A stretch of DNA of 64,000 nt from a virus. The notes under the pieces are model-generated. The model saw only the letters and a list, made by a program, of their open reading frames with translations. It was not told the DNA's origin and did not search any database. Numbering within the stretch: position 1 is the stretch's first letter; each line of letters starts with the position of its first letter. The position numbers and the translations under genes were made by a program. Positions 32,677 to 42,120 of the stretch are shown in pieces. The stretch is from IMG/VR virus record IMGVR_UViG_3300027712_001108, positions 1 through 64,000 of that record, one strand, 5' to 3'.

Positions 32677-34765
32677 TTGTTTTATTACCATCAAATTTAT
32701 TTATATTGCACTCTAGATTGAATTCCTCCCAGTCAAAGCTCATGTTTTGTTTAACACATTCTTGATATTTAACTCGGTCGTCACTTCTTGTAGTTTCGTG
32801 TGTAAATTTATGCTTTAGTTTGAAACTTAAATTGCCAATATTATCAACACTGCAATTGAATTCGCTATGGTATGGACTTGCAATAAATCCACCAAATTCT
32901 GGCACATCTAGCTCTGGGTTACTAATCATATTAAAATCAAACGCACCGTATATTTTATAAAATATCCACGGTATTACTAGATATTCATTTGCTATGCTTG
33001 TGCTTAGTTTATTTTTATCAGTATTGAGTTTAGAATATTCATCATAATATGGTGTAAAATAATCAAAGTTTTGATTGGATTCTTGCGGTATATACTCAAC
33101 AGGTTGAATTGTGGTGTTGTAATTAAATTTATAAAAATCGTTTATGTTTTTACGATTCTGACCATTCATTAATGTAGCACCTGCATGATCTTGCATTATT
33201 CTTAGCCATATATTCATAAACTTCAATCTTATAAATCTATGAATAATGGTGTTTTTGTAATCAGCAGTATACCAATTGCTCATAAATGTATTATCCCATG
33301 GAGTGTCAATCCATTGTAAATTATATTTTTTCCAATTGACATTCAAATCACTGAATGCTGCATCTCCGCAAGTCATTCCAGGGCTAATAGCATATATCCA
33401 TTTACGAGTATTATGTAATACATGCAAACTGTGTAACCACTCACTAGGACCTTCGCTTGGAAATCCAACCACCCAATTCACATGACTACTTACTCCTGCG
33501 GCCGCAGCATCTCGCAGATTATTTTCAATTTCCCATACTTTGATATTTTTCTTCATATCATTTAGAACTTTTTCGCTGCCACTTTCTACACCAAAGCTTA
33601 GACTAATGCAACCACTTTTTACAATATCATTGAACATTACGGCGTCCATACGACCGTCGCAGCGTGCATAGCTATTCCATCTGACATCTAACTTACGTGC
33701 GATTATTTCTGCAATCAAATTCTTGAATTCTTTTAAATTACCATTTGCAAGGCTATCAACAAACCAAAATCTGTTAATTCCGTATTTTTTAACTTGATAT
33801 TCCATTTCGTCTGCTACGCGATTGCTTTCACGCCATCTGTATCTCCAAAAATGTGTTTCTGCACAAAATGTACACTTAGCAACACATCCTCTACTGGTTT
33901 CTATACTTACACCGTCGGAGTGTTGGTAGTCATTTAGTGTATAATCATCATAATCAGGAAACGGAAGCGTGTTCAAATCTAAACTGCTTTTTAATCCGCC
34001 TAATACTATCATATCGTCCGATTTTGGCAACACATTGTAATTTTCAAGTAATGTAAGTAATTCTTGTTCGCCTTCGCCTTTTATACAAAAATTAATCAAT
34101 CCGCGTGGAAACTTATGTGTTTCATATATTAAACTTTCGAACCAGGTATTAAAAGCCTCGGGACCGCCAACCATAATGACTTTTTCGGGCGATAATTCTT
34201 TAATACGTCTAATCATATATAAACTTGGCAATAAATTTGTCAAGTAAAGACTAAATCCAATAAAATTACTGTTGTCTGCCAGTATTTTGTGTATATATTC
34301 ATCTAATAGAGATTTGAGGATAGGATGTACTTCTTGATCATATACAGGTTGTTCCCATTTATAATAATTTTTACTTTCCCAATAATCTACTTTATATTCT
34401 TCTATTAGATACTTGTATGCATTTACATTAATGTCATGTACGGTTACATTATAGCCATAATATCGTAATAGTCCCGTTAATCTTGCAATGTTATACGGTG
34501 GAAAAATAACACCCCATGCAGGTGCCATAACCAAGCTAACAGTATCATTATTCAAGAGACTTGCTTTATACTCTGACCAATATGTATAACCTCTCTTATT
34601 TTTTTTACGATTATCAGACCAATAATTTACTAATCTGGGTTTAACAGCTAAATCGCCAAGATGACTATTAGCATGATTAATAGCCTTTCTGTCTTTTTCT
34701 ATGATATGAAGTAAAACTTGATCTCTGTCTTCACTTTGCAATTCGTTGTTGTCAGTTATTGCCAT
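32672..34765 (-). CDS. B12-binding-domain radical SAM protein
   Basis: 697 residues. About residues 70-240 form a Rossmann-like B12-binding domain (PPYNIARLTGLLRYYGYNVT, then VIMVGGPEA), but the DxHxxG base-off motif is absent (DINVNA instead), as in many members. The radical SAM core starts SRGCVAKCTFCAE (C294, C298, C301), followed by SFGVESGSE. A long C-terminal region of about 250 residues is unassigned. Relatives are methylases, methylthiotransferases and ring-forming enzymes. It could add methyl groups at unreactive carbons of the product. Its start overlaps the upstream radical SAM gene. Confidence 0.92.
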   Translation of the reverse strand: MAITDNNELQSEDRDQVLLHIIEKDRKAINHANSHLGDLAVKPRLVNYWSDNRKKNKRGYTYWSEYKASLLNNDTVSLVMAPAWGVIFPPYNIARLTGLLRYYGYNVTVHDINVNAYKYLIEEYKVDYWESKNYYKWEQPVYDQEVHPILKSLLDEYIHKILADNSNFIGFSLYLTNLLPSLYMIRRIKELSPEKVIMVGGPEAFNTWFESLIYETHKFPRGLINFCIKGEGEQELLTLLENYNVLPKSDDMIVLGGLKSSLDLNTLPFPDYDDYTLNDYQHSDGVSIETSRGCVAKCTFCAETHFWRYRWRESNRVADEMEYQVKKYGINRFWFVDSLANGNLKEFKNLIAEIIARKLDVRWNSYARCDGRMDAVMFNDIVKSGCISLSFGVESGSEKVLNDMKKNIKVWEIENNLRDAAAAGVSSHVNWVVGFPSEGPSEWLHSLHVLHNTRKWIYAISPGMTCGDAAFSDLNVNWKKYNLQWIDTPWDNTFMSNWYTADYKNTIIHRFIRLKFMNIWLRIMQDHAGATLMNGQNRKNINDFYKFNYNTTIQPVEYIPQESNQNFDYFTPYYDEYSKLNTDKNKLSTSIANEYLVIPWIFYKIYGAFDFNMISNPELDVPEFGGFIASPYHSEFNCSVDNIGNLSFKLKHKFTHETTRSDDRVKYQECVKQNMSFDWEEFNLECNINKFDGNKTI

Positions 34766-35985
34766 TCTGTTACCAATTGTGCCAAAGTTGGATGTACATC
34801 GTTGATACTCTGATTTCGTAGTTTATCATATGCAACGGTTCTAATTGCAAACTTTTTTTGTAACTCTTTAATATTAGATAACGTATTAGTATTGCGTAAT
34901 CTGTGAATAGTAGCGTTTATTCTAAAAGCATCGAGCTGGTCTGGTGTAAAATCAGCTGATGCGAGTTCTATTTTATTAGCTATATTCAACCGCTCTTCTA
35001 ATGGCAATATATCAATTTGCAGATCAGCAGGACTGTCTACAAAGTTAAAAATTAAATTACCGTTTTTACCGTTGTCTTTCCAATAATTTATAATGTTAAC
35101 TAAGTCATATGCATTATACGCTTGCACAGTTGCTAATAAATGAGTCTTAACTGACATACCCAGATACTTTTTGTATGCAGCAGAAAGTTTTGTCCAGTCT
35201 GCGCCATATCTAATGTAGTCATTAGTATATCCGACACCATCTATACTAAATTGAATGTCTACATTTTTAAACTGCTCTAACCATTTTAATACCTTGCCTT
35301 GCATTCTGGTGCCATTTGTAGTGATATCTAAATGCAAATGCGTATTGTTGGTATCTATGCAATATTTTAATAACTTGATAACACCTGTCATAAAGAACGG
35401 TTCACCGCCTGCTAATTTAAGTGTTTTTAAATGTGGTAACCATTCTGTTATTTCACTAAACAGTTTGTCATTTTCAATCCAGTCGTTGACTTCGAACCAA
35501 GTTTCGCCTGTGATATTTTTTAAAAATGGGTTATCTTTATGTTCGTTTGCAATAGTACTGCTGACACCAACAAAACACATCCTGCAACCAAGATTACAGA
35601 ACCTGCCTGGGCGCCAGTCTACCCAATGAGGAGTCTTGTTGCTATTGCCGTATTTTACATCAATATCCCAATCTGCTGCGGCATTAAACCATCCATTATG
35701 TATCATCCTATCGCTACCGCCGCCCGAGTCTTCCTCTAATTGGTAGCACTTATTACATTGTTTAACAGGTTTACCATCCAACATATCTTTACGAATTTGT
35801 TGGTATACATCTCCGGTCCATACCGCATTCATACTGGTTTTAGTAATATCCTCTGACACAGGATATTTCCAGTCTCCGACGCAGCATACATTTGCATGAC
35901 CGTTAGTTGATATGTGCATGTGATTAAATGGTAGTATGCAAAAATACTTGTTGTTTTTAATATGATCTTTCCAACTATCTGTCAT
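34756..35985 (-). CDS. N-terminal-twitch radical SAM protein 1
   Basis: 409 residues of the 'twitch domain-containing radical SAM' type. The N-terminal cysteine module is FCILPFNHMHISTNG, CC at 34-35 and the CNKC pair at 77-80 after MLDGKPVK. The radical SAM core follows at C130-C134-C137 (CNLGCRMC), then the LAGGEPF strand and FSIDGVG. Unlike classical SPASM enzymes the auxiliary module precedes the core. Start and stop overlap its neighbours, so it is translated with them. Substrate unknown. Confidence 0.92.
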   Translation of the reverse strand: MTDSWKDHIKNNKYFCILPFNHMHISTNGHANVCCVGDWKYPVSEDITKTSMNAVWTGDVYQQIRKDMLDGKPVKQCNKCYQLEEDSGGGSDRMIHNGWFNAAADWDIDVKYGNSNKTPHWVDWRPGRFCNLGCRMCFVGVSSTIANEHKDNPFLKNITGETWFEVNDWIENDKLFSEITEWLPHLKTLKLAGGEPFFMTGVIKLLKYCIDTNNTHLHLDITTNGTRMQGKVLKWLEQFKNVDIQFSIDGVGYTNDYIRYGADWTKLSAAYKKYLGMSVKTHLLATVQAYNAYDLVNIINYWKDNGKNGNLIFNFVDSPADLQIDILPLEERLNIANKIELASADFTPDQLDAFRINATIHRLRNTNTLSNIKELQKKFAIRTVAYDKLRNQSINDVHPTLAQLVTEWQ

Positions 35986-37646
35986 TTTTGTTTACCTGTT
36001 TTATCTAGTTTGACTTTTTTACTTCTTGCAGAAACATCTAAGTGATATTGAATTATATCGCTTATACCAGACAAACTTTGTCTCCAGTTTTCATTTCTAA
36101 TTTTATCAAGTGCATCTTGTCTGGTAAAATATCCTTTGAACTGTGTGTCATCTGGACTTACTTCATTCATGTGTGTTAGTACACTACGTAAAGTTTTTTC
36201 TGTTTTTGTACACCACGCAATATCATTGTTCCATCTGCGATATATTTCATCTATGAAATTCTCATATAAATTGTCAATCATAACTTTAATACCGACTGGC
36301 AAATTTTGAATATTGTAAAATTTTGGCCAATATAAATTGTGTACTACAACATTAGGATTAATACGGTTAAATTTCTGTTCTTTAATCCACCATATCATAT
36401 CTAATAAATGTACTACATTCATTACACTTAATGTAAGCGTGAAACTAGCAGTTGTGTTTTTTAAACGAGTATCTGTGTCAACTTTTCTAATATTGCGTTC
36501 AACAGTGTCCCATTTTGCAGGATGCCTTATATACTCGAAGTGCTCAAATATGCCATCTATACTCATACCCAAATGTACTTCTTTGAAAACATGCCATTTT
36601 TCAAAAATATTGTTGGGAATTCCTGCCATGTTTGTATTGTATTCAACTGTTACATTAGCAGCAACTTGCTTCTCAATCATAAAATCTAATAATTCTCTGT
36701 GTTTTATGTTAACGGTTGGCTCTCCACCTGTAAAATAAAACCGATCGATTGTGTCAATGTTACGTTGTATTTCCTCAAATAGTGGACTGCTGTCTACCCA
36801 ATCGAATATTTTTGCAACTTTGGGCCTGCCATTTATTACATCTATAGTAATAGGATTGCCGCTCTTAGTAGGGAATGTATTACCGAGTCCTAGTGCGATC
36901 CAGTCGCTATACCACTGATCGCTGTCTGATGGGCCGCATGTTCTACATTTTATGTTGCATTTATTACCAAATCTCAAATCCCAATATTTGATTGGCATCG
37001 TAGTATTGTTTATAGTACCATCTAACGATGTATCATTTATTATAGTTTCAATATTAGAATTGAATATTGCATTATGTTGTTGTCTTTTACTTTCTATACC
37101 ATTTTGTTCTTCATCCCAACACAGTTTACATACATTATGACGTTTACCTTCTAACATTCGCTGCCTAATAATTTTCCAATTTGGTGCATTGCGATTTGCA
37201 CCTATATCGTCTGCCATTGTTAGTAGTTCGCCGTCATCTTTTCGTATCTCACCAAACGGTAATTCAGAATCATCATATATCATTTGACAACACATACGTA
37301 CACTACCATCACTATTAGTAGCAGCATGTACCCAAGGCAATACACAAAAACTATCTTTGAATTTAGGGTCTGTTTGAATAGACCATGATTTTCTTGCTTT
37401 TATTAATTCGTCTCGTGTTCTACCTAATCGTCTCATGACAATTTCAAACACATCATCTGTTGCAACTTTATTAAATATGCATGCCTCTATCACTGCATCG
37501 TCTGTGTCGTACATTGCAATTATTTTTAGATTTTCGACTGGACATTCGGGATCTGTGACCATTTGAATACGTTCTTGCATACTTCTAAAAATACTAGGAT
37601 CCAAATTGAACCTATCCTGTTTATGTTCTACATCATTTGTATTCAT
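35982..37646 (-). CDS. N-terminal-twitch radical SAM protein 2
   Basis: 554 residues, the longest of the twitch set because of about 95 extra N-terminal residues. The twitch module is SFCVLPWVHAATNSDGS, CC at 119-120 and the CKLC pair after MLEGKRHNV. The radical SAM site is C230-C234-C237 (CNIKCRTC), then FTGGEPT and GMSIDGI. It overlaps the sulfotransferase-like gene upstream by 14 nt and the next radical SAM gene by 4 nt. The extra N-terminus (MQERIQMVTDPECPVENLKI) resembles a recognition segment. Confidence 0.92.
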   Translation of the reverse strand: MNTNDVEHKQDRFNLDPSIFRSMQERIQMVTDPECPVENLKIIAMYDTDDAVIEACIFNKVATDDVFEIVMRRLGRTRDELIKARKSWSIQTDPKFKDSFCVLPWVHAATNSDGSVRMCCQMIYDDSELPFGEIRKDDGELLTMADDIGANRNAPNWKIIRQRMLEGKRHNVCKLCWDEEQNGIESKRQQHNAIFNSNIETIINDTSLDGTINNTTMPIKYWDLRFGNKCNIKCRTCGPSDSDQWYSDWIALGLGNTFPTKSGNPITIDVINGRPKVAKIFDWVDSSPLFEEIQRNIDTIDRFYFTGGEPTVNIKHRELLDFMIEKQVAANVTVEYNTNMAGIPNNIFEKWHVFKEVHLGMSIDGIFEHFEYIRHPAKWDTVERNIRKVDTDTRLKNTTASFTLTLSVMNVVHLLDMIWWIKEQKFNRINPNVVVHNLYWPKFYNIQNLPVGIKVMIDNLYENFIDEIYRRWNNDIAWCTKTEKTLRSVLTHMNEVSPDDTQFKGYFTRQDALDKIRNENWRQSLSGISDIIQYHLDVSARSKKVKLDKTGKQK

Positions 37647-38484
37647 TTAAAAACCGTCTTTCCATAATAGAAGTGTTATTTTCTATCCATTTATTAGTAT
37701 TGCGTATGCAGTGTTTAATGTCTAAATTATTAATATATGGCAATATTGTATTCCAAAATTCTGTACTATCTGTTACAAGACAGTCTACTGGTATAGTTTG
37801 GTAATTGTCGTATATCATAGAAAGATATTTAGGTAGCACATTACTTTCGTAAGCAATTGCATCACCTTGTGTGGTTACATAATGATATATGTCGTCATTA
37901 TGCGTAATTGTTACAGGTTGGCGTGATTTGTATTGTGTATTAACAATATGTAACTCGTGTTCCCATATCCACGTATATTTTTCAGCCCAGTTTTTAATAG
38001 TATTAAGTGTATTTGAATCATTTGTGTTGTTTACTGTGCGTTTTATGTACTCAAATGTTACATCTTGTACGTTAACACGGTTTAATAGTTTTGCAAATGT
38101 TAATTTTGCAAAATACGAATACTCTTGCTTAACAACTAAATGTAGCACTTTGAGATTGGGTAAGAATTTCCAATAGTATTTTGCAAAATATAAACTTGGG
38201 TGATCTTTGATAATGTAACTACCATTGCCTATTAATTGTGTATATTGATCTGACATTAATTTACATTGCCATGTTGATGAATTGTCTGGATCGCTCCACA
38301 TAGTTGCATAGTCTATTATACATGTAGTATTGGTTAGGTTTCTTTCTGTATTAGTTTCGCTTAATACTGGATTAATACTATTGCTATTAGCAGCAATGAT
38401 GTTTGTTAAAAACTCGCCGCCTGTACCGCTACTGTACAAAATTAAAATAGGATTGGATTCATTTATATCAGAAATAGTTAACAT
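37633..38484 (-). CDS. P-loop/sulfotransferase-like hypothetical protein (283 aa)
   Basis: Starts MLTISDINESNPILILYSSG; the ILYSSGTGGEFL loop is similar in place and form to ILYQPGSFGSFV in the gene at 28464-29195 and to the loops of the two sulfotransferase-like proteins. LKVLHLVVKQEYSYFAKL could be the second phosphate-binding strand. The rest is Asn/Thr-rich without known motifs. It sits between two radical SAM genes and overlaps one, so it is part of the pathway. Confidence 0.55.
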   Translation of the reverse strand: MLTISDINESNPILILYSSGTGGEFLTNIIAANSNSINPVLSETNTERNLTNTTCIIDYATMWSDPDNSSTWQCKLMSDQYTQLIGNGSYIIKDHPSLYFAKYYWKFLPNLKVLHLVVKQEYSYFAKLTFAKLLNRVNVQDVTFEYIKRTVNNTNDSNTLNTIKNWAEKYTWIWEHELHIVNTQYKSRQPVTITHNDDIYHYVTTQGDAIAYESNVLPKYLSMIYDNYQTIPVDCLVTDSTEFWNTILPYINNLDIKHCIRNTNKWIENNTSIMERRFLNEYK

Positions 38485-38502
38485 GCAAAATTAATCCTAA
38501 CT

Positions 38503-39762
38503 TTATTGATTTCTGAAAAATTCTATTTCGTTATCGCTATATTTAACCAGTGAACTGCTGTCTTTGATATCGCGTATGGGCACAAGACTCAGCATGCCTT
38601 TCATACGATTATTAGCACCCGGTTTGTGCAGTAGATCCAGTGCTAGAATTTTATCACGCAGTTGTTGCGCACGATCTAGATAACCAGGAGGTGTCATTAA
38701 TTTGATTTCAAGCCAATGGTCGCCGTCTACACGATCTTGATGCTGCATCATTATTTTGCAGTTCTCAATAAACCTGTCCTCGTTGCCCTTGTACAAATCC
38801 ATACTGGCAAAATGTGCGCTCATATTGATGCTGTTTACATACTGTACAGCTTCTGTCCAAAATTTAGTACTTCTGCTGCCGTTTGTAGTGATTAATACCC
38901 ATTGGTTACGGCTTTTCAAATGTCGAAGTATATCTACAAAACGTGGATGCATTGTGGGTTCACCGCCACCAAAGTTCCAACGTATGGATGCACCTTTGCT
39001 CCATTGGTCTATAGTCATATCTATAGTACGTATAATAACTTCATAGCTGGGAAACTCTTCTTTGTTGTTATGTACACTGGGCCAGCAATATGCACAATCA
39101 TAATTACAACGTCTGCTTATGTCCCATAACACCTGATATGGTATTTCAAAATTCATTTCTACAGCAGAAATGTTGTCGCCGATGGTATTGACAAAGTTAC
39201 CTACCCTGCTAGTACCAGCATAGCCGTTTTGTGTGACATCTAGGTATTTTAGATAGTCGTCGGATTTGGCTTTGCTGAGAATAACATCTGCACCACAGCC
39301 GCAGTGGTCAAATTTACAAGTAGCATATTCTTTAGGTACTTCGAACCCTTCAAATATATTGCCTATATAGCCCCATTGCTTGCCAATGCCTTCTTCCAAT
39401 GTCAAGTGACTACGGAAACCGTTGCCGCTCATAGCAAACTCTTTTTTAAGCTGCTCTTCCTTTTCAATAAACAGCTCAGGGCTTAAATCACCATGGTCGA
39501 AGTGAAACTTCTTATTGAATTCTTTCCATCCTGGCCTATTAAAACGATCCAATTTGGTACTGGCACAATTTGCAATCCAAATATTGCCATCGTAGTCAAA
39601 ATACAATCCGCGAACACCTGCACTGCATTTCCACCCGTTCCAACTGTTGTAGCCTCGTGCAATAGCTTCATCTACACTTACTCGTAGAAATTTGCCATGC
39701 TCGTCATACATACGAAGCTGCTTGTTATCTAGCGGAATATCTGGATTATTGGTAATTGGCAT
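38503..39762 (-). CDS. Radical SAM protein with unusual N-terminal cysteine domain
   Basis: 419 residues. The first 200 hold a module with GWKCSAGVRGLYFDYDGNIW, then CASTK and ATCKFDHCGCGADV, a layout that resembles the C-terminal auxiliary domain of the proteins at 39762-40766 and 44618-45601 but placed in front. The core is C219-C223-C226 (CNYDCAYC), followed by GGGEPTMHP. It therefore looks like a circularly rearranged relative of its immediate neighbour. GAGGACGAATA precedes the ATG, which overlaps the neighbour's stop. Confidence 0.9.
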   Translation of the reverse strand: MPITNNPDIPLDNKQLRMYDEHGKFLRVSVDEAIARGYNSWNGWKCSAGVRGLYFDYDGNIWIANCASTKLDRFNRPGWKEFNKKFHFDHGDLSPELFIEKEEQLKKEFAMSGNGFRSHLTLEEGIGKQWGYIGNIFEGFEVPKEYATCKFDHCGCGADVILSKAKSDDYLKYLDVTQNGYAGTSRVGNFVNTIGDNISAVEMNFEIPYQVLWDISRRCNYDCAYCWPSVHNNKEEFPSYEVIIRTIDMTIDQWSKGASIRWNFGGGEPTMHPRFVDILRHLKSRNQWVLITTNGSRSTKFWTEAVQYVNSINMSAHFASMDLYKGNEDRFIENCKIMMQHQDRVDGDHWLEIKLMTPPGYLDRAQQLRDKILALDLLHKPGANNRMKGMLSLVPIRDIKDSSSLVKYSDNEIEFFRNQ

Positions 39763-40766
39763 TATTCGTCCTCTACAACTGCATAACTATCTGTCGGTAA
39801 TATTTTCTTGCACATTATATCAAAATTGCAATGACACATGTTTTTGTTACATCTAATAGGACCAGTTGGCCAGCGTATACTATCCGGTGTTTTAATATTG
39901 CCAAACACTCCGCCTACTCTACACCAACCTCGCATAATAGAGCCGTCAAAGTCTACGACAAACTGTTCTACCCCTGCCCAGCAATCCCAGCCTTCCCAAT
40001 TATTAGATTTGTCATTGATAAATCTGTGCGCACTGCGATTTTGCACAAGTTCGTTGATATCATCTATCATATCCATGCTGCCGCGATAGACTTTCCAGTG
40101 CTTGTCGTATTGAATCTTGCTGCTTAAATTATCCCATTGACGATCTATATATGCAGTTTGTTCATCTGTATATGTGTATAGTGTATCGCCGAAATCTATT
40201 ATTAATGGTTGCAGTGCAAGACTTATATTGCTAACATTAACAAGTTCTTCTGCTACAGCTACACATTTTTTCCATATCTCGGGATCCCAGTGCATCATAA
40301 TATTACAGTGTGTTCTGCAATATTGACTCATAAGTTTAACCACTTCGACAAAATGCACAGCATCTCCCTGTTCAGGATGAAAACTCAAACATATATGATC
40401 AAACAGTGTTTTGTTTTTCTCCCACCATCTGATAGTTCTACTGCTGTTACTGATAAAACCTATGTCGTGTCCTATGTGCTTTATATACTCTGCACACTTT
40501 ACAAAGTCCTTCCATAACGTAACTTCGCCGCCGGTGAATTCAAAATATATTTTACGAGGTGTATAATGTTCTACTACATTGTCAATGAATCGTTTTACAA
40601 CGTCGTAGTCGTTCCAACCAAAACTACCGTCATTTAAGCTGCTGGGACAATAGCTGCATTTGAAATTGCACATATTGCCAAGATTCCAGTTAACTACTAC
40701 CCAGTCTTCACAGCCATCGTGATGGTGAGCTAATCTATTGTAAAAATTTTGTGGACCAAGTGGCAT
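39762..40766 (-). CDS. Radical SAM protein with C-terminal twitch module 1
   Basis: 334 residues from ATG 40766. The core comes first: C33-C37-C40 (CNFKCSYC), then FEFTGGEVTLW and a C-terminal module GWDCWAGVEQFVVDFDGSIM, RGWCRVGG and CNKNMCHCNFDIMC that probably holds an auxiliary Fe-S cluster. The last gene-to-gene junction is a one-base overlap. The module matches that of 44618-45601, so the two are paralogues. A peptide- or sugar-modifying radical reaction is likely; the substrate is unknown. Confidence 0.9.
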   Translation of the reverse strand: MPLGPQNFYNRLAHHHDGCEDWVVVNWNLGNMCNFKCSYCPSSLNDGSFGWNDYDVVKRFIDNVVEHYTPRKIYFEFTGGEVTLWKDFVKCAEYIKHIGHDIGFISNSSRTIRWWEKNKTLFDHICLSFHPEQGDAVHFVEVVKLMSQYCRTHCNIMMHWDPEIWKKCVAVAEELVNVSNISLALQPLIIDFGDTLYTYTDEQTAYIDRQWDNLSSKIQYDKHWKVYRGSMDMIDDINELVQNRSAHRFINDKSNNWEGWDCWAGVEQFVVDFDGSIMRGWCRVGGVFGNIKTPDSIRWPTGPIRCNKNMCHCNFDIMCKKILPTDSYAVVEDE

Positions 40767-40788
40767 GATAATCTTTCTGTTTAAATTA

Positions 40789-41970
40789 TTATATATCGAG
40801 TACAGTTCTGTTTCTCGTATCACCATAATGTACAACAGTTATACCATTCTGTGCATTCGCTGTTCGCCAAGGATCTATTACAACACTACCTGGTGCCATC
40901 ATGTTTAGTATGTTGGTATAATCTCTCTGGTGTCCCAACAAGTATGTAGACGGGTTTTCTCTATCTACATTGTCATAGCTAATATCAGCACCTAACTGAA
41001 CACAGTAGTGTCCCACCAACATGCCATAACTACCATCTGTGTAAGGCACACCGGGTTTAAAGCTTTTGCCTAGTATGTGTACAGGTAATCCGTACTTGAC
41101 CAATGCGTGTGCTAGATTTTCTGCCTGTACTTCCCTTGCACGCATAATAGAATCGAACAGATCGTAACCAAGATTTAATTCTTCTGCAAGCCATCGCAGT
41201 GCAATATTATCACGAGGATGACAGGGTCCGCCATCACCCATACCGGGTTTCATATATGCAGGGCCCATGATACGATATGTGCTGTCTGCCAATGCTTTTG
41301 CAACTACATCTACATTCATATGCCCTATGCGTTCTGCTACATCTTGTATCATGTTTACTAGACTAAGTTTGGCAGAAATAAAAGTATTGTAGAATATTTT
41401 AGTGCTTTCCATTTCTTCCCACGTACCTGTCACAGTTCGTGCAGTTCTACCTGATACGTGTTCGTAGAATGTTAGCAGCGAGTTTACAGTATCGGTATAT
41501 TCACCATCTGCTGTGCCAACCATAATCATTTCGGGATCGCAGAAATCTTCTGCTACTGTACCCATTGCTATAAGATAAGGATTGTATATCAACTGTGCAT
41601 TGGGTATAACAGGTGCCAATAGTCTTCGTACTGTACCAGGCAACACTGTGCTGATTAATACAACTGTATTGTTTGAATCCACATACTGATTAATTTCGGT
41701 CAATACTGAAATTACATACGAGTAATCAAAGTCTTTGTTTTCAAGATGGCTGGTTGGTTTGCTGCCATCGTAATTGGGATCATGGGGTGTTGGCACAGCA
41801 ATAAAAATCAATTTACTATTTGATACTAGGTATTTGAGATCATTTGTTATATTGACAACATTGCTTGTAAACGGTTGGATATCATATCCAATAACAGAAT
41901 GTTTGGATGCCATTGCTTCTGCAACAGGCATGCCTAGCTTGCCTAAACCTATAAATCCAACAGTTGCCAT
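40789..41970 (-). CDS. UDP-glucose/GDP-mannose-type nucleotide-sugar dehydrogenase
   Basis: 393 residues. The Rossmann motif is GFIGLGKLGMP (5-15). The central helix is TKIFYNTFISAK. The catalytic cysteine is C250 in GMGDGGPCHPRDN, and the C-terminal NAD/UDP-binding domain includes ILGKSFKPGVPYTDGS. It would oxidise a UDP-hexose or related sugar to the uronic acid with two NAD+. With the epimerase, carbamoyltransferase and glycosyltransferases it is the best evidence that the cluster handles sugars. GGGG precedes the ATG. Confidence 0.92.
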   Translation of the reverse strand: MATVGFIGLGKLGMPVAEAMASKHSVIGYDIQPFTSNVVNITNDLKYLVSNSKLIFIAVPTPHDPNYDGSKPTSHLENKDFDYSYVISVLTEINQYVDSNNTVVLISTVLPGTVRRLLAPVIPNAQLIYNPYLIAMGTVAEDFCDPEMIMVGTADGEYTDTVNSLLTFYEHVSGRTARTVTGTWEEMESTKIFYNTFISAKLSLVNMIQDVAERIGHMNVDVVAKALADSTYRIMGPAYMKPGMGDGGPCHPRDNIALRWLAEELNLGYDLFDSIMRAREVQAENLAHALVKYGLPVHILGKSFKPGVPYTDGSYGMLVGHYCVQLGADISYDNVDRENPSTYLLGHQRDYTNILNMMAPGSVVIDPWRTANAQNGITVVHYGDTRNRTVLDI

Positions 41971-42014
41971 TATATTACCCCGTGTACAGTACTACAGTAT
42001 AATGCAATAACTCG

Positions 42015-42119
42015 TTATCTGTATATAAATGGATCGCGTTTACGCAATTCTTCTATGCGTTTTTTAAAGGCTTTTTTATCTTTGTAACGTTTAATAAGAC
42101 GTTTAATCCAGTTGAACAT
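42015..42119 (-). CDS. Tiny basic phage protein (34 aa)
   Basis: Starts MFNWIKRLIKRYKDKKAFKK and ends RKRDPFIYR. Very short proteins of exactly this form (MFxWxKRL...ELRKRDPFIYK) are common in T4-like cyanophages and relatives. AAAGGA before the ATG lies in the end of the glycosyltransferase-like gene. Amphipathic and basic; function unknown. It is the only small gene inside the modification cluster, but it does not look like a peptide precursor (no leader/core division, no Cys/Ser/Thr core). Confidence 0.75.
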   Translation of the reverse strand: MFNWIKRLIKRYKDKKAFKKRIEELRKRDPFIYR

Positions 42120-42120
42120 G

